NCBI GenBank assembly: GCA_946183415.1
Contig: CAMHAM010000003.1
Coordinates: 62,001-126,000 of the forward strand
DNA from: an uncultured Prevotella sp.
GTDB taxonomy: Bacteria > Bacteroidota > Bacteroidia > Bacteroidales > Bacteroidaceae
Direction: 5' to 3'
Length of the DNA: 64,000 nucleotides
Shown here: in pieces, positions 36,755 through 44,963 of the stretch
How the letters are laid out: the number at the start of each line of letters is the position of its first letter
How positions within the stretch are numbered: the stretch's first letter is position 1
Notes under the pieces: model-generated
What the model was told of the DNA's origin: nothing
What the model saw: only the letters and a program-made list of their open reading frames with translations
The model's database searches: none
Position numbers and translations under genes: made by a program

Positions 36755-36788
36755 TTTTGTCCACCATATAAAACGTTTTGTCCACCAT
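36755..36788 (+). promoter_or_regulatory. Probable AraC-type operator: two TTTTGTCCACCAT repeats, 21-bp spacing
   Basis: Identical 13-mers at 36755-36767 and 36776-36788 lie on the same face of the helix, two turns apart. The second one covers the expected -33 position of the susC promoter, as for a class II AraC activator. The neighbouring regulator is the obvious candidate to bind here. Confidence 0.7.
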
Positions 36789-36806
36789 TTCATTATAAAT
36801 AAATAA

Positions 36807-36814
36807 TAATTTTG
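36807..36814 (+). promoter_or_regulatory. -7 box of the susC operon
   Basis: TAATTTTG at 36807-36814 with no TTTG at the proper -33 distance; the direct repeat sits there instead, which fits an activator-dependent promoter. Confidence 0.65.
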
Positions 36815-36866
36815 CGGCAGATTTTTTACTAATCATATTAATTTCTAAACTAAAATCAATTTTGCA

Positions 36867-39800
36867 ATGAGAAAAGAACTTTTATTCTCTGCGATGCTAT
36901 TCTCAAGTGCTCTGGCAGGATTCACTCTCTGCCCGGCGACAGCTATGGCATCGGTACAGCAAGACCAGACCATCAAGGTCAGTGGTCAGGTTGTCGATCA
37001 AGATGGAGAACCCCTCATTGGTGCAACCATTAAGATTAAGGGTGCACAGACGGGTGTGATTACTGATTTTGACGGTAATTTCTCTATCGACGCTTCAGCC
37101 AAGGCTACCCTCGTGGTAAGCTATGTGGGTTACAAGGATCGTGAGATCGCAGTGCGCGGACGCGCTATCCTTGAGCCTATCCAGATGGAATCAGATGCCA
37201 TGATGCTTGAGCAGGTGGTTGTCGTAGGTTATGGTGTTCAGAAGAAAGCCGACCTGACTGGTTCTGTATCTATCGTCAATGCTGACGAGCTGAAGCGTAC
37301 TTCCAACTCGAATATCTCTACGATGCTCGAGGGTAAGGTAGCCGGTGTGCAGATTACTTCTGACGGACAGCCTGGTGCTGACCCATCAGTACGTATCCGT
37401 GGTATCGGTTCATTCGGTAGCACCGCTCCTCTCTATGTGATTGACGGTGTGCCCGTAGGTACTTCGATCCGTGACTTCTCTCCTAATGATATTGAGACCA
37501 TCCAGGTGCTGAAGGATGCATCAGCAGGTGCCATCTACGGTTCTCGTGCTGCCAACGGTGTGGTAATCATCACGACTAAGGGCGGAAAGAAGGATCAGCC
37601 CCTGAAACTTGACTATAAGGGTTACTTCGGTGTCGACCTGATCTCCAAGGGAGTATACGACGTGATGGATGCCGACCAGTACAGCTCTTACCTCGGACAG
37701 GCATGTGTCAACTCTGGTACTCCTCTTCCTGGTGGCTACAGTGGCAGTGGTACTTCTTATAAGTTCCGTGACAATACTAATACCGACTGGTTCAAGGAGG
37801 TGTTCAAGACTGGTATCCGCCAGAACCATAACATCAACCTGAGTGGTGGTGGCGCGCACAATACTTATAATATTGGTCTTGACTACTACAATCAGAAGGG
37901 TACCATCCAGGGAGCTGGTCCTAATTACCAGCGTTTCACAGCCCGCGTGAACAACACGATGGATACCAAGTTCATCAAGTTCCACACAAGCTTGGTATAC
38001 TCTCACTCTAATCAGGACGGTATGGGTCTTTCTAATGCCTCTGAGTATGTGCAGGGTCTTTATGGTGACGTGACCAACGTACTGCGCGGTACTTTGCTGA
38101 TGCAGCCGACCATCAAGGCTTACGACGAATCTACTTGGGTACTTGATGATCAGGTAGGTTCTGCCAGCAGTTTCAACTATGATGCCTACGGCTATGGCGT
38201 TTACTACGACACCGTACATGGTGATATCTCAGCTTCTAACCCCTTGCTGGTAAACAACATGCTGACTCGTAAAACGATTGTTGACCGTGTCCTGGCTACA
38301 GGTTCCGCTGATTTCGATCTGTTGAAGATGATTGGCGTTGAGAGCAAGAACCACAAGTTGAATTACAAGCTTAACCTTTCATATAGCAAGACAGTTGTTC
38401 AGGGAAAGACCTGGGTTTCAGCCTGGATTCAGAGCAACCGTGTATATCTGGACAAGAGTAACGAGCGTCTGGACAAGAATAAGCGCACCGACACTGACTT
38501 CCTTGTTGAGAACACGCTGACTTACGATGGTACCTTCGGTCTGAACCACGTAAACCTCGTGGTCGGTCAGACATACGAGGAGGAAAACTGGGATCATCTG
38601 AATGCTTGGGGTGTGAACTTTTCCGAGCCCTACTTCCTGCAGCTTCAGAATGCTGTAGGCAGCCGTGATGCATCATCTTACGAGTACAAGCACGGTCTGG
38701 CTTCCTATCTCGCTCGTCTGAACTATGACTTTGATGGCAAGTACCTCATTTCTGCAATTGTACGTCGTGACGGTAGCTCTCGCTTGACAAAGAATATCCG
38801 CTGGGAGACTTTCCCGTCAGTTTCTATTGGTTGGCGTTTTGACAAGGAAAAGTTCTTCCCCATCAATCATAACATCGTCAACATGTTCAAGGTTCGTGGT
38901 AGCTATGGTGTACTCGGTAACGAGAACATCGGTGAATATCAGTATCTGGCTACACTGGCCCGTAACAACATGACCTATAGCTTCGGCAACCAGCCTATTA
39001 CAGGTTCTGCTGTTTCCACCTTCGTCAATGAGAACATTGCCTGGGAGAAGAAGAAGACCATGAACGTTGGTATCGATATGGCTTTCTTCAATAACCGCAT
39101 CGAGTTTACGGCAGAGTGGTTTAAGAACACCTCAACAGACCTGCTGTACAACGTTCCTGTTCCTGCCAGTGCAGGTGTGGCTAACACAACTGTTACGATG
39201 AACGCAGCCGAAATGCAGAACAGCGGTTTCGAGTTCTCTGTAACTTATCGTAACAATGATCATCCTCTGAAGCACCAGATTAGTGCCAACCTGAGCACCC
39301 TGAAGAACAAGGTAACCTCGCTCGGTTTCGGAACGGAGTCTTACATCACTGGTGCCTATAAGACAGAAGTAGGCCAGGAGGTTGGTAAGTTCTACGGTTG
39401 GGTATATGAGGGTATTGCCCGTACTCAGGCCGATCTGGACAAGCATGCCGCTCAGCCTGGTGCAAACGTTGGTGACTGCCTCTATAAGGATTTGAATGGC
39501 GACGGTATCATCGATGCACAGGACCAGACAGTTCTCGGCAGCGGTCTGCCAAAGGTTAGCTTCGGTCTGAGCGCTCACTTGGAGTACAAGAACTTCGACT
39601 TGAGTATCTCTACTTTCGGAGCCTTGAACTATCACGTGGCTGATGACATTTACAACAGTCTGAACTCTTGCTATGGCTACGGAAACAAGGATGTAGCTAT
39701 GCTGGATGCCAATCAGTGGGACGGTTCTACCTATATTTCTGGTGTTCCCCGTACATACGCAGCCAACAATGCTACGCTGGCATGGAACGACCTCTTCAGC

Positions 39801-40052
39801 GAGCGTAAGATTCAGAACGCAGCTTACTGGAAGATCGCCAACGTTGAAATTGGTTACAACTTCAAGGATAACTGGTTCAAGGGTGTAGTCTCTGGTGTAC
39901 GTGTTTACGTATCTGCCCAGAACCTCCATACTTTCACAGGTTACAAGGGTTACAACGTGGACTATGCAGGTGGTACCTTCACGCCGGGTTACAACTTCTG
40001 TTCTTTCCCGACACCACGCACATTCATGGGTGGTATCCTCTTCTCATTCTAA
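36867..40052 (+). CDS. susC: SusC/RagA-type TonB-dependent outer membrane transporter
   Basis: 1061 aa. Signal peptide to about residue 29, a carboxypeptidase-regulatory-like domain (about 37-115: SGQVVDQDGEPLIGATIKIKG), a TonB-box region (MLEQVVVVGYGVQKKADL), the plug (SMVRIRGIGSFGS-type segment, VIDGVPVG, ASAGAIYGSRAANGVVIITTK) and a large barrel ending in the aromatic residue of FMGGILFSF. It imports oligosaccharides across the outer membrane together with the SusD protein that follows after 27 bp. Context of three GH43 arabinanase-type enzymes points to arabino-oligosaccharides. Confidence 0.95.
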   Translation: MRKELLFSAMLFSSALAGFTLCPATAMASVQQDQTIKVSGQVVDQDGEPLIGATIKIKGAQTGVITDFDGNFSIDASAKATLVVSYVGYKDREIAVRGRAILEPIQMESDAMMLEQVVVVGYGVQKKADLTGSVSIVNADELKRTSNSNISTMLEGKVAGVQITSDGQPGADPSVRIRGIGSFGSTAPLYVIDGVPVGTSIRDFSPNDIETIQVLKDASAGAIYGSRAANGVVIITTKGGKKDQPLKLDYKGYFGVDLISKGVYDVMDADQYSSYLGQACVNSGTPLPGGYSGSGTSYKFRDNTNTDWFKEVFKTGIRQNHNINLSGGGAHNTYNIGLDYYNQKGTIQGAGPNYQRFTARVNNTMDTKFIKFHTSLVYSHSNQDGMGLSNASEYVQGLYGDVTNVLRGTLLMQPTIKAYDESTWVLDDQVGSASSFNYDAYGYGVYYDTVHGDISASNPLLVNNMLTRKTIVDRVLATGSADFDLLKMIGVESKNHKLNYKLNLSYSKTVVQGKTWVSAWIQSNRVYLDKSNERLDKNKRTDTDFLVENTLTYDGTFGLNHVNLVVGQTYEEENWDHLNAWGVNFSEPYFLQLQNAVGSRDASSYEYKHGLASYLARLNYDFDGKYLISAIVRRDGSSRLTKNIRWETFPSVSIGWRFDKEKFFPINHNIVNMFKVRGSYGVLGNENIGEYQYLATLARNNMTYSFGNQPITGSAVSTFVNENIAWEKKKTMNVGIDMAFFNNRIEFTAEWFKNTSTDLLYNVPVPASAGVANTTVTMNAAEMQNSGFEFSVTYRNNDHPLKHQISANLSTLKNKVTSLGFGTESYITGAYKTEVGQEVGKFYGWVYEGIARTQADLDKHAAQPGANVGDCLYKDLNGDGIIDAQDQTVLGSGLPKVSFGLSAHLEYKNFDLSISTFGALNYHVADDIYNSLNSCYGYGNKDVAMLDANQWDGSTYISGVPRTYAANNATLAWNDLFSERKIQNAAYWKIANVEIGYNFKDNWFKGVVSGVRVYVSAQNLHTFTGYKGYNVDYAGGTFTPGYNFCSFPTPRTFMGGILFSF

Positions 40053-40079
40053 TGCATAATTCATATTACACAATATATA

Positions 40080-41879
40080 ATGAATATAAAGATGAAACTA
40101 TATAAAATTTCACTTGCCCTGTTCCTGGGCCTTGGCACACTGACATCGTGCGAAGATAAACTGGAACTGACAAACCCTAACCAGCAGACAACAGGTACAT
40201 TTGGTAAAACTGTCTCTGAGCTGGAAGAAGGTGTGATTGCAGCCTACAACCATACACGTATGGAGGGTACCTATGCCCGTGTAGGCTATATGATCGATGT
40301 TTGCCGTGGTGATGAGGTTTGGAACTCCTCTCAGGTATGGTACATGCCTTTCGATGACCTCAACGAGCCTATCACTGATGAGATCGGCCAGTGGTCATAC
40401 CGTGACTGGTATTATACCATCAACGTTTGCAATTATGTACTTTCGCGCTGTGGAGAAGACAATACTTCTATGTCTGAACAGATGAAGTATATCAAGGGTC
40501 AGGCTCTCTTTATCCGCGGCTTGGCTTACTATAATCTGGCAGGCTATTACCAGAATCCACCGCTGATTACAGACTACAGCCAGTACTCTTCTCTTGACGG
40601 ACTCTATATCGCCAATGGTTCTAAGGAAAATCCTAATGCCCAGTATGATTTGGTATGGGACCAGGTGGAGTCGGACTTCACTCAGGCTCTGGAGTTGCTT
40701 CCGACAAAGGCTTTAGGCGGAGAGTGGGCCAAGGGTCGTGCTACCAAGGGTTCCGCTGCAGGTTTCCTGGCACGTGCGCTGATGATGCGCCACAAGTATA
40801 GTGATGCACTGACCTATCTGAAGAATATCATCAGCGGTCAGTATGGCACTTACGAACTGATGAAGAACTACGGTGATAACTTCCGTGAGGGTTCTTCATA
40901 CGAGAACAACAACGAGAGCATCTATGAAGTTCAGTTCCTGGACTATGGCTCTCAGGGTACTGACGACGAGTGGACACCGGTTAATACCAGTGCTAACGCC
41001 ACACAGGGTTCTGCTATCGAGAGTAACTTCGGTCCCGGCAGATTTGGTGGTTGGGCAGACCTTTCCGCTTCTCCCTGGCTGTATAACCTCTTCAAGGCTG
41101 AGAAGACCACGAGTGGAAAACTGGATCCGCGCCTTTACTGGACTATTGGTACCTACGAGGCCGACTGGGAAGGTTTCGAATTTGGCAATAAGGCTTACAC
41201 CACAACCATATCGGATGATGACTTTGTCGTAACCAATAACAATTATGGCGGTCTGCCAGTTGCTAAGAATACCAACATGCGTACAGGTCTCTACGACAAG
41301 GTGGTGACAGGTCTGCATGATGGTATCAATCTCCGACTGATGCGCTATTCTGACGTTCTGCTCCGTGCTGCTGAGTGCGAGAACGAATTGAACGGACCTA
41401 CACAGCAGGCCATCGACTGGATCAACCAGGTGCGTAACCGTGCAGAACTGCCTTCCCTCAGTCTTTCAGACTTCGATTCTAAAGACAAGCTATTTGAGCA
41501 AATTGCCAATGTAGAGCGTCCAAAGGAGTTCGGTTGTGAGACCGGTCGTGGCTTCGACCTCATCCGTTGGGGATTCTACTACAGCGCTGACCGTCTGCAG
41601 CAGATTAAGGAGCATGCAGCTGTTAATTTCTGGACACAAGCAAGCTACAATGACGGATCTATCGACTATACGCCCAAAGATCCCGTTGACTACAGCTCTT
41701 GCAGCAAGAGTTCATACGATACATGGCTTGCTGGTCATGAGTTCCTCCCCATCTATCAGGGTACTTTGAACGACAATCCGAATCTCGTTGGAAACTCTGC
41801 CAACTATGGTACGAGCAATGCCAGCTACTTCTCTGAAAAAGGTTGGACGGTTCACCCCGTTGTTAATCTGGGCAAGTAA
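40080..41879 (+). CDS. susD: SusD/RagB-type glycan-binding lipoprotein
   Basis: 599 aa, lipoprotein signal with lipobox LGTLTSC. SusD features: TPR-like helices around ALFIRGLAYYNLAGYYQNPPLI and GSAAGFLARALMMRHKYSDALTYLKNIISG, a loop-rich binding face, and the C-terminal family region QVRNRAELPSL plus FGCETGRGFDLIRWG. It sits on the cell surface as the lid of the SusC channel and binds the glycan. Second gene of the operon; an ATG at 40092 is an alternative start giving a more typical signal peptide. Confidence 0.93.
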   Translation: MNIKMKLYKISLALFLGLGTLTSCEDKLELTNPNQQTTGTFGKTVSELEEGVIAAYNHTRMEGTYARVGYMIDVCRGDEVWNSSQVWYMPFDDLNEPITDEIGQWSYRDWYYTINVCNYVLSRCGEDNTSMSEQMKYIKGQALFIRGLAYYNLAGYYQNPPLITDYSQYSSLDGLYIANGSKENPNAQYDLVWDQVESDFTQALELLPTKALGGEWAKGRATKGSAAGFLARALMMRHKYSDALTYLKNIISGQYGTYELMKNYGDNFREGSSYENNNESIYEVQFLDYGSQGTDDEWTPVNTSANATQGSAIESNFGPGRFGGWADLSASPWLYNLFKAEKTTSGKLDPRLYWTIGTYEADWEGFEFGNKAYTTTISDDDFVVTNNNYGGLPVAKNTNMRTGLYDKVVTGLHDGINLRLMRYSDVLLRAAECENELNGPTQQAIDWINQVRNRAELPSLSLSDFDSKDKLFEQIANVERPKEFGCETGRGFDLIRWGFYYSADRLQQIKEHAAVNFWTQASYNDGSIDYTPKDPVDYSSCSKSSYDTWLAGHEFLPIYQGTLNDNPNLVGNSANYGTSNASYFSEKGWTVHPVVNLGK

Positions 41880-41911
41880 GATTAAACATTAATAAAAAAG
41901 GTTAGAAGATT

Positions 41912-43678
41912 ATGAAATATCTAAATAAAATAGCATCAGCCTTCTGTGTTGCAGCCCTGGGCGTAATGGCTCTGACAAGCTGTGAAGGAGGCGATCTGTA
42001 CAATGTGAGCTCCCCCGACTGGCGCCAGGCTAAGATTGATTCCATCAAGGCTGCCAATCAAGGTGGAAGCGAAGTGATCGAAGGTTTGGAGGAGGATGTA
42101 TATACCGTTGGTGCTACAGACTACTCTACAGGCTGGTGGGCAGTATTCTCAAAGTATTATCAGGTACCCGATGGTGAGAAGTGGGTGGCTCAGTTCAACC
42201 TGAACATTAATCCCGCTGCTACTAACACCTATAAGAACTACGCCATGATTATCACTAATGATGAGGATCGAGGTGCAGGTAATTATAAGGAGTATGGAGC
42301 AATCCGTTTCGATAACCAACCCAGCGGAAACTCTGAATGGGGTGACTATATCGACCGTAGCCTCGTGTCCAGTACGCTTACTTTTGAGACCGATACTGAT
42401 GCTGGAGTGGATAAACTCGGTGGTAAGGTGACACTGACTGTTGACCGTACAAGTGGTGGACTGATAGTAACCATGACCAACGGTACGGTGACGAAGACCT
42501 ACAAGCAGACATCTCCTCTGCCAAACCTCAATGAGGATGAGGCAAATACAAACATCCGTTTCTTCCTCGTTCCTGAGGGTTCTTACATTAACTGGTTGGG
42601 CTCAACCATTGAGCCTATCGGTGGATTCACTACTGCCGAGGACAAGCAGCCCGAGAGCATCGTTCTGGCTGGTGTTCCTGAGGAGGTAGACCTTGGCACT
42701 CCTATCGAGGATGTGGTTGCAAATATTACTGGTACTGTATTCTTCACAGGCTCTCCCGACGGAAAGGCCGTTACTGCTGCCGACCTGAGCTTCACGGTTG
42801 TTCCTGACTTGACCACCTTAGGTGAGAAGACCCTTGTTGCTGTCTATAATAAGACCTTTAAGGGCGAGGGTGCCGTTAATCCTGTTGTTGCAGTTACCAA
42901 GTTCAACGTCGTGCCCGTGATTGAGTCGATCGCTATCACCAAGGCTCAAACATTCAGCACTTACTATCTGTTCAAGAACGAGTACACCGCCGGTATCGAC
43001 CGCCTGTTGTTCTTCAATCCTGCCGGTCTTCAGGTAACCGCTACCTATGCCGACGGTTCGAAGGCTGTAATCGACAATAATAAGCTGAGCTTCTCTACTG
43101 TTCCTGGCGCAGAGGGTACTTACTCTGTTGAGGTGAAGACTATGAACGGCTGTACGGCTACCATTGATGGCATCAAGGTCGTAGAGACCAGCGATGCTTC
43201 GACAGTTCATCCGAAGCCCACAGTTCTTGGTCTGGAAGACAACACTGGCGCATGGTGGACCTACTTCTCTGATGATATGAAGGTCGCTGCAGGCAAGACA
43301 GTGAAGGTAGACTTCACCAACTACGGTGGTGGTGCCAACTGGAACAACTGGAACATTGTGCTCCGCAAGGCCGATATGACAGAGTATGGCGTAGTACGTG
43401 CCGATAACTTCGGCTGGGGTGCTGGCTATGATGGCAACCCGCTGTTGGTTACCTCTGGCGGTCAGAGCGACTGGGGCGCATGGCTCGCTGCTATGTCCGC
43501 AGCAGAAGTGACTGTGTATATTACCAACATCGGCAACGGCATGGTAGACATCGTGGCTGTCATGAACGGTAGCGATGGCAACACCTACTTCCAGTACTAC
43601 CTCGGTATCGCAGTCAGTGACGTTAACGACATGAACTTCTCGTTCGTCATCGATGGTGACCACTTGGTATTCAAGTAA
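41912..43678 (+). CDS. Surface glycan-binding lipoprotein with duplicated CBM-like module (SusE/F position)
   Basis: 588 aa, lipobox VMALTSC. Two related beta-rich modules flank the protein. The first (about 62-225) contains STGWWAVFSKYYQVPDGEKW and EYGAIRFDNQ, and the second (about 437-588) contains NTGAWWTYFSDDMKVAAGKT and EYGVVRADNFGWG. Between them are about two Ig-like domains (VLAGVPEEVDLGTPIEDV, ITKAQTFSTYYLFKNEYTAG). The position after susD and the paired Trp residues suggest a cell-surface arabinan-binding protein. I do not recognise a specific named family. It is 32 bp after susD and is followed by a hairpin. Confidence 0.78.
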   Translation: MKYLNKIASAFCVAALGVMALTSCEGGDLYNVSSPDWRQAKIDSIKAANQGGSEVIEGLEEDVYTVGATDYSTGWWAVFSKYYQVPDGEKWVAQFNLNINPAATNTYKNYAMIITNDEDRGAGNYKEYGAIRFDNQPSGNSEWGDYIDRSLVSSTLTFETDTDAGVDKLGGKVTLTVDRTSGGLIVTMTNGTVTKTYKQTSPLPNLNEDEANTNIRFFLVPEGSYINWLGSTIEPIGGFTTAEDKQPESIVLAGVPEEVDLGTPIEDVVANITGTVFFTGSPDGKAVTAADLSFTVVPDLTTLGEKTLVAVYNKTFKGEGAVNPVVAVTKFNVVPVIESIAITKAQTFSTYYLFKNEYTAGIDRLLFFNPAGLQVTATYADGSKAVIDNNKLSFSTVPGAEGTYSVEVKTMNGCTATIDGIKVVETSDASTVHPKPTVLGLEDNTGAWWTYFSDDMKVAAGKTVKVDFTNYGGGANWNNWNIVLRKADMTEYGVVRADNFGWGAGYDGNPLLVTSGGQSDWGAWLAAMSAAEVTVYITNIGNGMVDIVAVMNGSDGNTYFQYYLGIAVSDVNDMNFSFVIDGDHLVFK

Positions 43679-43725
43679 AAGCCTGTTTTATACATAATTT
43701 AATTAATGAGTTAGAATTCTTTCAG

Positions 43726-43775
43726 AGGGGGCGGACTGTCTGAAGCCCGTCCCCTTTATCATTTCCCTTTTTTAA
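43726..43775 (+). terminator. Intra-operon hairpin with T-rich tail
   Basis: AGGGGGCGG (43726-43734) pairs with CCGTCCCCT (43747-43755), nine pairs with one G-T, then TTATCATTTCCCTTTTTT. No promoter is visible before the next gene, so it probably lowers expression of the GH43 genes rather than ending the operon. Confidence 0.55.
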
Positions 43776-43786
43776 AAAACAATCCG

Positions 43787-44836
43787 ATGAAAGCGAAAAC
43801 AACCATGTGGTCGCTGTTAGCCCTCTTTGTGTCTGTTACAGCCGCAGGACAGCAGCGTCGCCACTTCCCGACAGAACCATTTCAAACTGATACCCCGATG
43901 GTACACGATCCCGTGATGGCTTACGAGGACAGCACGTACCATATCTTTGCCACTGGCATGGGCATCCAGCAGATGACCTCAAAGGACCGTAAGACTTGGA
44001 CAGTATCCCCTAATCCCGTCATGTCGGTCATTCCCAAGTGGACTCGCGACTCCGTGCCTGGTTTCACTCATCATGTATGGGCACCCGACGTTATCAAATG
44101 GCACAACCGCTGGTGGATGGCCTATAGCTGTTCTACCTTTGGCAGAAACGGCTCAACCATCGGCTTGCTTTCCAGTCGTTCGCTCACTTTCCCTGTCTGG
44201 AACGACGAAGGCAGTATAGTAACCTCACGTGAGGGTCGTGATAACTGGAATGCTATTGATCCTAACTTTATCATCGACGAGAAGGATCAGCCCTGGCTTG
44301 TCTGGGGGTCATTCTGGGACGGCATTCAGCTTGCCCGTCTCGATACAACCATGCATATCGCTGCTGGCGAAAAGCCTCGTACCATTGCCCGTCGCTATAA
44401 CCTGAACAGTCCTGACGGCAAGAAGTCGCTTTCTGTTAATCCTAATCCTCCAAAGAATCCTACGTCCGATTATGCCGGACCAAATGCGATCGAAGCTCCA
44501 TTTATCTTCAAACACAACAATTATTATTACCTTTTTGTATCATGGGATTACTGCTGTCAAGGCTCGAAGAGTAATTATCGAGTGGCTGTTGGACGCAGCA
44601 AGACGGTAGACGGCCCCTATCTCGACCCAGAGGGCAAGGATATGCGCGATGGTGGCGGTATGCTTTTCCTTGAAGGCGATAAGACGAACTACGAGGCTGC
44701 CGGGCATTGTGCAGCATATACCGTCAACGGTGAGGATATCTTTATCTGTCACGGCTACAGTGTCGCTCATGGAGGTGCTTCAATACTGATTCAGAGACCC
44801 ATTCACTGGACTTCTGATGGATGGCCCAAGTTATAA
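43787..44836 (+). CDS. GH43 family enzyme, endo-1,5-alpha-L-arabinanase type
   Basis: 349 aa with an N-terminal signal peptide ending at AAG. One five-bladed propeller with the three GH43 acids: base Asp in MVHDPVMAY, pKa-modulating Asp in NAIDPNFII, and acid Glu in AIEAPFIFKHNNYYYLF. The pattern HHVWAPDVIKWHNRWWMAYSCSTFG and SWDYCCQGSKSNYRVAVGRS is that of arabinan endo-1,5-alpha-L-arabinosidases. It should cut the arabinan backbone. The protein ends right after the catalytic domain (DGWPKL), with no accessory domain. Confidence 0.88.
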   Translation: MKAKTTMWSLLALFVSVTAAGQQRRHFPTEPFQTDTPMVHDPVMAYEDSTYHIFATGMGIQQMTSKDRKTWTVSPNPVMSVIPKWTRDSVPGFTHHVWAPDVIKWHNRWWMAYSCSTFGRNGSTIGLLSSRSLTFPVWNDEGSIVTSREGRDNWNAIDPNFIIDEKDQPWLVWGSFWDGIQLARLDTTMHIAAGEKPRTIARRYNLNSPDGKKSLSVNPNPPKNPTSDYAGPNAIEAPFIFKHNNYYYLFVSWDYCCQGSKSNYRVAVGRSKTVDGPYLDPEGKDMRDGGGMLFLEGDKTNYEAAGHCAAYTVNGEDIFICHGYSVAHGGASILIQRPIHWTSDGWPKL

Positions 44837-44851
44837 TAAACAGAAAAACGA

Positions 44852-44963
44852 AAAGTGATAAAGTGAAAAGTTATGAGTTGTAAAGTTAGTAAAAATAGAT
44901 TCAGAGTTAGTTTTAAAATCAATATGATAGCGATTATTAGTCTTTTCGCTTTTCACTTTTCGT
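44852..44963 (+). repeat. Heptamer repeats around the start codon of the second GH43 gene
   Basis: AAAGTGA-type units lie at 44852-44873 directly before the ATG, and TTTTCGC/TTTTCAC/TTTTCGT units at 44943-44963 inside the signal-peptide codons. The two sets are complementary and could pair in the mRNA around the start codon. Confidence 0.6.
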
